64,000 nucleotides of DNA from Chitinophaga lutea (GTDB lineage: Bacteria; Bacteroidota; Bacteroidia; Chitinophagales; Chitinophagaceae), in NCBI RefSeq assembly GCF_003813775.1, contig NZ_RPDH01000002.1, positions 1 to 64,000 of the forward strand. The letters run 5' to 3'. The position numbers were made by a program, and so were the translations under genes. Under the pieces are notes generated by a model. The model had not been told where the DNA came from, made no database searches, and worked only from the letters and a program-made list of their open reading frames with translations. Below are positions 59,734 to 64,000 of the stretch, piece by piece; the first letter of the stretch is position 1, and every line of letters starts with the position of its first letter.

Positions 59734-61014
59734 TCAATCAGCCATGGCCTGATAGGTGAGCACCCTGAACATCTGCTGGTATTCATTCCATTTCGGCGTA
59801 CCGAATTCCTGCGTATAAAACAATGCAATCAGGTCTTCCTGCGGATCCACCCAATAGTAGGTCGCTACCGCTCCCTCCCAGCTGAAACTGCCTTTCCGCA
59901 GTGGCTGCAGGTGATCGTTACGGTCGGTCTCCAGCGCAAAACCCAGCCCGAACTGGAAATTTTCCGGCATAGCGGGGTAGGGAGAGGTACCCACATTGTC
60001 ATTCAACTGGTTGGTCAGCATCATGGCCACGGTATGCGGGCTCAGCAGCTGTTTTCCTTTATAATTCCCTTTGTGCAGCACCATCTGCAGAAACTTCGCA
60101 TAATCCGCCGTGGTGGAGCTTAAACCGCCGCCGCCGGACAGGTAGGTATGGGCAATGGCGGGATAGTTGCCGGGGCCGCGGTCGAACACCCGTTCTGCCT
60201 TGACCAGCCGGCCGTTTTCCAACGGCTGGTATACGCTGATCAGTCGTGCCGCTTTATCCGCCGGCAGATTGAAATACGTGTCGTTCATTTCCAGCGGGCC
60301 GAGAATGCGCTCGCGGAAAAATGTTTCCAGGTTCTGGCCGCTCCAGATCTCCACGAGGTAACCGAGCAGGTCGGAGCTGAGGCCGTAGGTGAAAGTTTCT
60401 CCGGGGTCGTGCAGCAGCGGCAGTTTCGCCAGGTCTTGCATCTTATCGCCTACGGTAGCGCCCGGTGCGCCCAGCAGGGAGGGGATGCCGGCCTTGTTAT
60501 AAATAGCGGCCAGTCCCGGATCACCCATATAAGGCAACTGGTAAATGAGGCCGGAGGTATGCGTGAGCAGGTGGCGGACGGTGATTTCCCGTTTTGCCGG
60601 GCGGGTGGTGTAGCTGCTGTCTTTCGGGTTAAAGCCCGTCAGCACTTTCGGCGCCCGGAATGCGGGGATGTATTTGGAGATGGGATCGTCGAGCAGGAAT
60701 TTGCCTTCTTCCCAGAGGAGCATGGCGGCCACGCTGGTAACGGCTTTCGTCTGCGACGCCACGCGGAAGATGTCGTCCGTTTTCATGCGTCTTTTGCTTT
60801 CGATGTCTGCATACCCGAATGCTTTGTTGTACACCACCTGTCCTTTTTTGATCAGCAGCACCGAAGCGCCGGGGATGCGGTGTTCCTCTATTTCTTTTTC
60901 GATGAAGCGGTCTATCCGTTGCAGTCTGGCCGGGTCGAACCCTTTCTGGTTTGTCTGTGCCGTACTGTGCAGCGTGATAGCGGAGAGTAATGCGGCGATA
61001 TGGAGTGTTTTCAT
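59734..61014 (-). CDS. Secreted serine hydrolase (class C beta-lactamase/esterase family)
   Basis: 426 aa with signal MKTLHIAALLSAITLHSTAQ. The catalytic motif Ser87-Gln-Thr-Lys90 (VASQTKAV) is followed by HTSGL and then the Tyr motif in FTYGLSSDLLGYLVE. The end GFALETDRND...GSFSWEGAVATYYWVDPQEDL has the GxFxWxGAxxTxxWVDPxxD pattern of family VIII carboxylesterases. It would hydrolyse esters or beta-lactams. It starts 4 bp after the oxidoreductase stop and is co-transcribed with it. Confidence 0.9.
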   Translation of the reverse strand: MKTLHIAALLSAITLHSTAQTNQKGFDPARLQRIDRFIEKEIEEHRIPGASVLLIKKGQVVYNKAFGYADIESKRRMKTDDIFRVASQTKAVTSVAAMLLWEEGKFLLDDPISKYIPAFRAPKVLTGFNPKDSSYTTRPAKREITVRHLLTHTSGLIYQLPYMGDPGLAAIYNKAGIPSLLGAPGATVGDKMQDLAKLPLLHDPGETFTYGLSSDLLGYLVEIWSGQNLETFFRERILGPLEMNDTYFNLPADKAARLISVYQPLENGRLVKAERVFDRGPGNYPAIAHTYLSGGGGLSSTTADYAKFLQMVLHKGNYKGKQLLSPHTVAMMLTNQLNDNVGTSPYPAMPENFQFGLGFALETDRNDHLQPLRKGSFSWEGAVATYYWVDPQEDLIALFYTQEFGTPKWNEYQQMFRVLTYQAMAD

Positions 61015-61018
61015 TTGG

Positions 61019-61978
61019 CTATAACGTAACGATGATTTTACCTTTTGTTTTACCGGTTTCTATTTGCTCATGGGCTTTGGGCAGTTCGCTGAAATCAAAT
61101 TCCGCGGCAATCACGGAACGAAGATGGCCGTCGGCCAGCAGTCCCGCGATCTGCTGCATGTCGTTCCCGTTTGATGTGACAGTCATGCGGATCGAGAACA
61201 GCTGCTTTTGCTGTATCGCCTCTTTTACGGCATCGGCGCCGAGGAAGTTCTGTATGCTGATGAGGCGCCCGCCGTTCCGCAGGGATTGAATGGAGTGGAG
61301 CACGTGCTCATCCGGGTACATGGGCTCGATCACCACATCTGCATCTTTCACCACATCGGTGAAGGATTGTTGGTTGTAGTCGATGTACTCGTCTGCACCA
61401 AGGCTAAGCGCCAGCTTCCTGCCTGCTTCCGAGCCCGTGGCCACCACGTGGGCGCCCAGGTGTTTGGCGATCTGCACGGCATAATGCCCCACGCCGCCGG
61501 CCGCTGCGTGAATGAGCACCTTTTCGCCCTGTTGCACGCGTGCATGCGTTACGAGCGCCTGCCATGCCGTGAGGGCCGCCAGCGTGGCCGCAGCAGCTTC
61601 CCCGTGGGAAATACCGGCCGGTTTCAGCGCGAGGTGCGCTTCAGGAGCAGCCACATATTCCGCGTAGGCTTTGCCCTGCCCGAAAAAGTTCACCATGCCG
61701 AACACTTCATCGCCCACTTTGAACTGTGTGGCGTGTTCGCCGGTTTCCACCACGGTGCCGGCCACGTCCCAGCCCAGTATCCAGGGCGCCTGTTCGGGCG
61801 TGGTTTGCAGGATGTGCAGGAGACCTTTACGGTCGCGACGTACATAAGCGTCGACAGGATTGATGGCGATGGCGCGGGTCCGGACCAATACTTCGTGGAG
61901 GCCTGCTTTGGGCCGTTCGGTTTCGGTCAGCACCAGGTGCTCAGGTGCGCCGTTATCTTGAAGGAGATATGCTTTCAT
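61019..61978 (-). CDS. Zinc-independent NADP quinone oxidoreductase (MDR superfamily)
   Basis: 319 aa from the ATG at 61976-61978 (MKAYLLQDNGAPEHL). The MDR fold is clear: DVAGTVVETGEHATQFKVGDEVFG (in part), the cofactor motif VLIHAAAGGVGHYAVQIAKHLGAHVVATGS (AAxGGVGxxxxQ) and the C-terminal LPKAHEQIETGKTKGKIIV. Zinc ligands of alcohol dehydrogenases are missing, so it belongs to the QOR/zeta-crystallin branch that reduces quinones or enones with NADPH. It is the first gene of a two-gene unit, divergent from an AraC regulator. Confidence 0.92.
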   Translation of the reverse strand: MKAYLLQDNGAPEHLVLTETERPKAGLHEVLVRTRAIAINPVDAYVRRDRKGLLHILQTTPEQAPWILGWDVAGTVVETGEHATQFKVGDEVFGMVNFFGQGKAYAEYVAAPEAHLALKPAGISHGEAAAATLAALTAWQALVTHARVQQGEKVLIHAAAGGVGHYAVQIAKHLGAHVVATGSEAGRKLALSLGADEYIDYNQQSFTDVVKDADVVIEPMYPDEHVLHSIQSLRNGGRLISIQNFLGADAVKEAIQQKQLFSIRMTVTSNGNDMQQIAGLLADGHLRSVIAAEFDFSELPKAHEQIETGKTKGKIIVTL

Positions 61979-62034
61979 AATGATCTGTATTGTATAATGC
62001 AAAGGTGCGAAGGTTTCATGTCTGAACTTTGGTA

Positions 62035-62042
62035 TAACTTTG
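62035..62042 (+). promoter_or_regulatory. -7 element of the AraC regulator at 62067
   Basis: TAACTTTG matches TAnnTTTG, 24 bp before the ATG. The -33 position shows TTT rather than TTG. The opposite strand has CACCTTTG at 62000-62007 for the divergent oxidoreductase, a weaker match. Confidence 0.45.
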
Positions 62043-62066
62043 GGCTTATTTTGTAATATTCAAGGA

Positions 62067-62936
62067 ATGACGATACAGCACCTCTTCAAACCGTTTGAAA
62101 TAGAACATTTCGAAGTCGACTCCTGCCCGTGCAAGATTCACAAGCACACTTTTTTCGAAATCACTTATATCCTCAAAGGGGAGGGCACCTACTATATCAA
62201 CGGCAACAAGTTCAGCTTCAAAGCGAATGATCTTTTTCTGATCATGCCGGACACGGAGCATTACACCCGGTTGAAGATGACCTCGGGCTTCCTGTTCATC
62301 CGCTTCAACAATATTTACCTCCAGGCGCAGCAGGCTTCCGGCCGGCAGTACAGCGACCTGGGCGAATGGATACAGAAGCTGGAATACATTCTCGAGAACG
62401 GCCACCCTCTGCGTGGCCCGGTGAACCTGCACGACGGCGACCAGCCGCTCGTCCAAGCCGTGTGCGAGGCCATCCTGCAGGGGCAGCACGCCCAGCAGGT
62501 GCTGCAAAAGGAACTGACGCAACAGCTGATCAATACCCTCATCACGGTAGTGGCACGCAACGTCGCCCTGTTCAACCTGCAGCCCGAAGGGCAGCCGCAG
62601 GCCGGGCGAGACATCCTGCACTACATCCACCAGCACATTTACGAACCGGAAAAACTCAAAGCGGAAAATATCGCGGCGCATTTTAACATCTCGCTCAACT
62701 ACGTCAGCGAATATTTCAAAAAACATGCGCAGGGCGGCATGCAGCAATACATCATCAACTACAAACTCTCCCTCATCGAAATCCGCCTGCGGCACAGCGA
62801 TATGCGGCTGAATGAGATCGCCGGGGAATTCGGGTTTACGGACGAAAGCCACTTCACCAAAACCTTCAAAAAACACAAAGGCGTCAGCCCTTCCGCATAC
62901 CGGAAAGGACTGGAGAAAGAGACGCCGGTAAATTGA
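62067..62936 (+). CDS. AraC-family regulator with cupin domain
   Basis: 289 aa from ATG 62067 (MTIQHLFKPFEIEHFEV). The N-terminal cupin is typical: CKIHKHTFFEITYILKGEGTYYINGNKFSFKANDLFLIMPDTEHY, in part, with His residues placed as for metal or sugar binding. The C-terminal AraC domain has LKAENIAAHFNISLNYVSEYFKKHAQGG and LNEIAGEFGFTDESHFTKTFKKHKGVSPSAYRK. It is divergent from the quinone oxidoreductase/serine hydrolase unit and shares its control region, so it is a good candidate regulator of that unit. Confidence 0.92.
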   Translation: MTIQHLFKPFEIEHFEVDSCPCKIHKHTFFEITYILKGEGTYYINGNKFSFKANDLFLIMPDTEHYTRLKMTSGFLFIRFNNIYLQAQQASGRQYSDLGEWIQKLEYILENGHPLRGPVNLHDGDQPLVQAVCEAILQGQHAQQVLQKELTQQLINTLITVVARNVALFNLQPEGQPQAGRDILHYIHQHIYEPEKLKAENIAAHFNISLNYVSEYFKKHAQGGMQQYIINYKLSLIEIRLRHSDMRLNEIAGEFGFTDESHFTKTFKKHKGVSPSAYRKGLEKETPVN

Positions 62937-63041
62937 AGCGGAATTTCCAGCCAGACGCACTCGCCGGATGCGGCAGGGATGTCACCTGCCGGCATGCTGC
63001 GGACGGACGGATGCCGGGAATAGTTTTTAACTGATTCAATA

Positions 63042-63072
63042 GAAAAAGGGGAACATTGCGTTCCCCTTTTTC
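63042..63072. terminator. Bidirectional terminator between convergent genes
   Basis: GAAAAAGGGGAAC and GTTCCCCTTTTTC form a perfect 13-bp stem with a 5-base loop, A-rich on one side and T-rich on the other. It serves the AraC gene and the secreted-protein gene that faces it. Confidence 0.85.
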
Positions 63073-63094
63073 TGTAACAAATGTTCCGGGTAAC

Positions 63095-63499
63095 TTAATA
63101 AGCCCACACCAGGATGTTGATCGGCGTGGCGCCGCCCGCCGCGATCCATGTTTCGGATCCCATCACGGTGCGCTCCTGCCCGTTGGAGCTGGCTTTGATG
63201 ATGAACTGCGACATCACCTCCACTGCATATTCCCCGTCGGGAATGCTGGTGGCAAAGGGCAGGTCTTCGCCCGCGGGCTCACCGAATACAGGCGATTGAT
63301 AGACCACCGCGCCGGTGCTGATGTTCTTTACCTTCACGAGGAACTGACCGGCAGGCGGTGAATAGCCGGGTTTCACGGCCACGGTGAAATTGTTAAAGAC
63401 GGCTTTTTTTCCAGAAGCGGCATTCCTGCCGAAAGGGGACAAAAAAAGGGCGAGGCATGCGCACAGCGCCAGCATACGTACTACATTGCGACGTTTCAT
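63095..63499 (-). CDS. Secreted beta-rich protein, function unknown
   Basis: 134 aa from the ATG at 63497-63499 (MKRRNVVRMLALCACLALFLSPFGRNAASG), chosen for the signal peptide; the frame is open 28 codons further up without support. The mature part is one beta-sandwich: FNNFTVAVKPGYSPPAGQFLVKVKNISTGAVVYQSPVFG, IPDGEYAVEVMSQFIIKASSNGQER (in part). It looks like a small carbohydrate-binding or fibre-type domain, but no family is named with confidence. Confidence 0.65.
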   Translation of the reverse strand: MKRRNVVRMLALCACLALFLSPFGRNAASGKKAVFNNFTVAVKPGYSPPAGQFLVKVKNISTGAVVYQSPVFGEPAGEDLPFATSIPDGEYAVEVMSQFIIKASSNGQERTVMGSETWIAAGGATPINILVWAY

Positions 63500-63664
63500 G
63501 TGTGGGTGATTTTTAGGTAAAACAAAAATGAAGAGGGTTGAATACATATTTCCGGCCCACGTCTGGTCCGGGTATTTGTTCACTGTGTTATCTGGTTTAA
63601 GGGTTACCGGGCGCTTTCATAGTCTTTGCACTGAATAAATATAAGGATAAGTTTTTGAAATAAA

Positions 63665-63686
63665 AAAGGGGGCCAAAGCCCCCTTT
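63665..63686 (-). terminator. Terminator of the discoidin-type gene
   Basis: AAAGGGGGC and GCCCCCTTT form a 9-bp stem with loop CAAA; on the minus strand it runs into TTTTTTA. It lies 34 bp after the stop of the gene at 63720. Confidence 0.85.
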
Positions 63687-63719
63687 ACGTTGTGTTAAAT
63701 ATACGACAGTACTACTAAG

Positions 63720-64000
63720 CTATTTGCTGGCGAACGCCTCTATTTCGGCGATGAATGCATTTTTCACCGGCCCTTCGAGTGCAGTCAGCTTCAGGTAACG
63801 GACGGCCGTGGCAGACAATACCGGGAAGCTCTGCGCGGTTCTGGTAGCGCCCACAAACGTGAGATTATCCGCAAGCGGTATCCAGTTACTACCGTCAACG
63901 CTGCCTTCGATTTTGAACTTCGCCATGCCGTTGGCATTGTTCTGGCGGGCGGTCACTTCCACAGACACCAGTTTGATAGCCGTTTTCATATCGATGTTCA
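63720..64000 (-). CDS. F5/8 type C (discoidin) domain protein, C-terminal fragment cut by window edge
   Basis: The frame is open to the window end. It reads NIDMKTAIKLVSVEVTARQ, then FKIEGSVDGSNWIPLADN and VRYLKLTALEGPVKNAFIAEIEAFASK at the C terminus. This is the last part of a discoidin/F5-8 type C domain, whose hallmark is (I)DM-x-x-x-x-x-(I/V)xxVxxxxR, then S-x-D-G-x-x-W and R-Y-(V/L)-K. Such domains bind glycans and often sit at the end of secreted glycosidases or SusD/SusC-system lipoproteins. The internal ATG at 63987-63989 is not the real start; the gene begins outside the window. Confidence 0.8.
   Translation of the reverse strand, partial: NIDMKTAIKLVSVEVTARQNNANGMAKFKIEGSVDGSNWIPLADNLTFVGATRTAQSFPVLSATAVRYLKLTALEGPVKNAFIAEIEAFASK

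Overview
The window comes from a member of the Bacteroidota, most likely a Chitinophagaceae (Chitinophaga-like) bacterium. The evidence is a type IX secretion adhesin with a gliding-motility C-terminal domain followed by a PorP/SprF protein, a second PorP/SprF gene, a TamB/TamL pair in which TamL is a lipoprotein-type BamA relative, several AraC regulators, and promoters with the Bacteroidota -7 element TAnnTTTG. The sequence is fairly GC-rich except for one AT-rich block at about 20.55-24.6 kb.

Layout. The left edge (1-207) holds the 3' end of an IS256-family transposase and its probable terminal repeat. 0.2-6.7 kb: a hypothetical protein, a shortened MoeA-like protein, a PorP/SprF protein and TamL, separated by repeat-filled intergenic DNA. 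6.7-20.5 kb is housekeeping: tamB, a DUF6089-type barrel, a small His/Asp-rich secreted protein, prfC, a MacB-like permease, tsaD, a tRNA1(Val) methyltransferase, a saccharopine-dehydrogenase-like enzyme, an HscB-like protein without the HPD motif, and tRNA-Leu(CAA). 20.6-24.6 kb is an AT-rich block beside the tRNA (SDR oxidoreductase, four-helix membrane protein, AraC regulator, GlcG/HbpS protein, YezG-like orphan immunity protein). 24.6-30.5 kb: an esterase, an AHSA1-like and a DinB protein, a GlxA-type regulator, a TIM-barrel glycosidase-like protein and a sulfatase. 30.5-38.1 kb: a Cus-type metal-efflux operon whose RND pump gene is cut by one in-frame stop codon and which carries two adaptor genes. 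38-49.8 kb: methyltransferase, propeller lipoprotein, DoxX, AraC regulators, hydrolases, a TPR protein and a decayed Crp/Fnr gene. 50.1-59.3 kb: a 2726-residue adhesin with 14 tandem 91-residue repeats, with its PorP/SprF partner. 59.4-64 kb: serine hydrolase, quinone-oxidoreductase-like enzyme, AraC regulator, a secreted protein and a discoidin-type protein cut by the right edge.

Most unusual structure. In two convergent gene pairs (MoeA-like/PorP at 2.4-2.9 kb and methyltransferase/saccharopine-dehydrogenase-like at 18.55-18.71 kb) the intergenic DNA consists largely of tandem, partly decayed copies of the 3' ends of the flanking genes, including their stop codons. A third gap (13.46-13.81 kb) holds four terminator-like hairpins in a row, and a fourth (4.01-4.28 kb) a 90-bp tandem repeat. 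Together these suggest local tandem duplication as a recurring way in which gene tails and terminators change in this genome.

Several recognisable proteins also lack a defining part: the MoeA-like protein lacks its active-site region, the HscB-like protein lacks HPD, and CusA is split. All calls rest on reading the sequence and on family knowledge; no database search was run.
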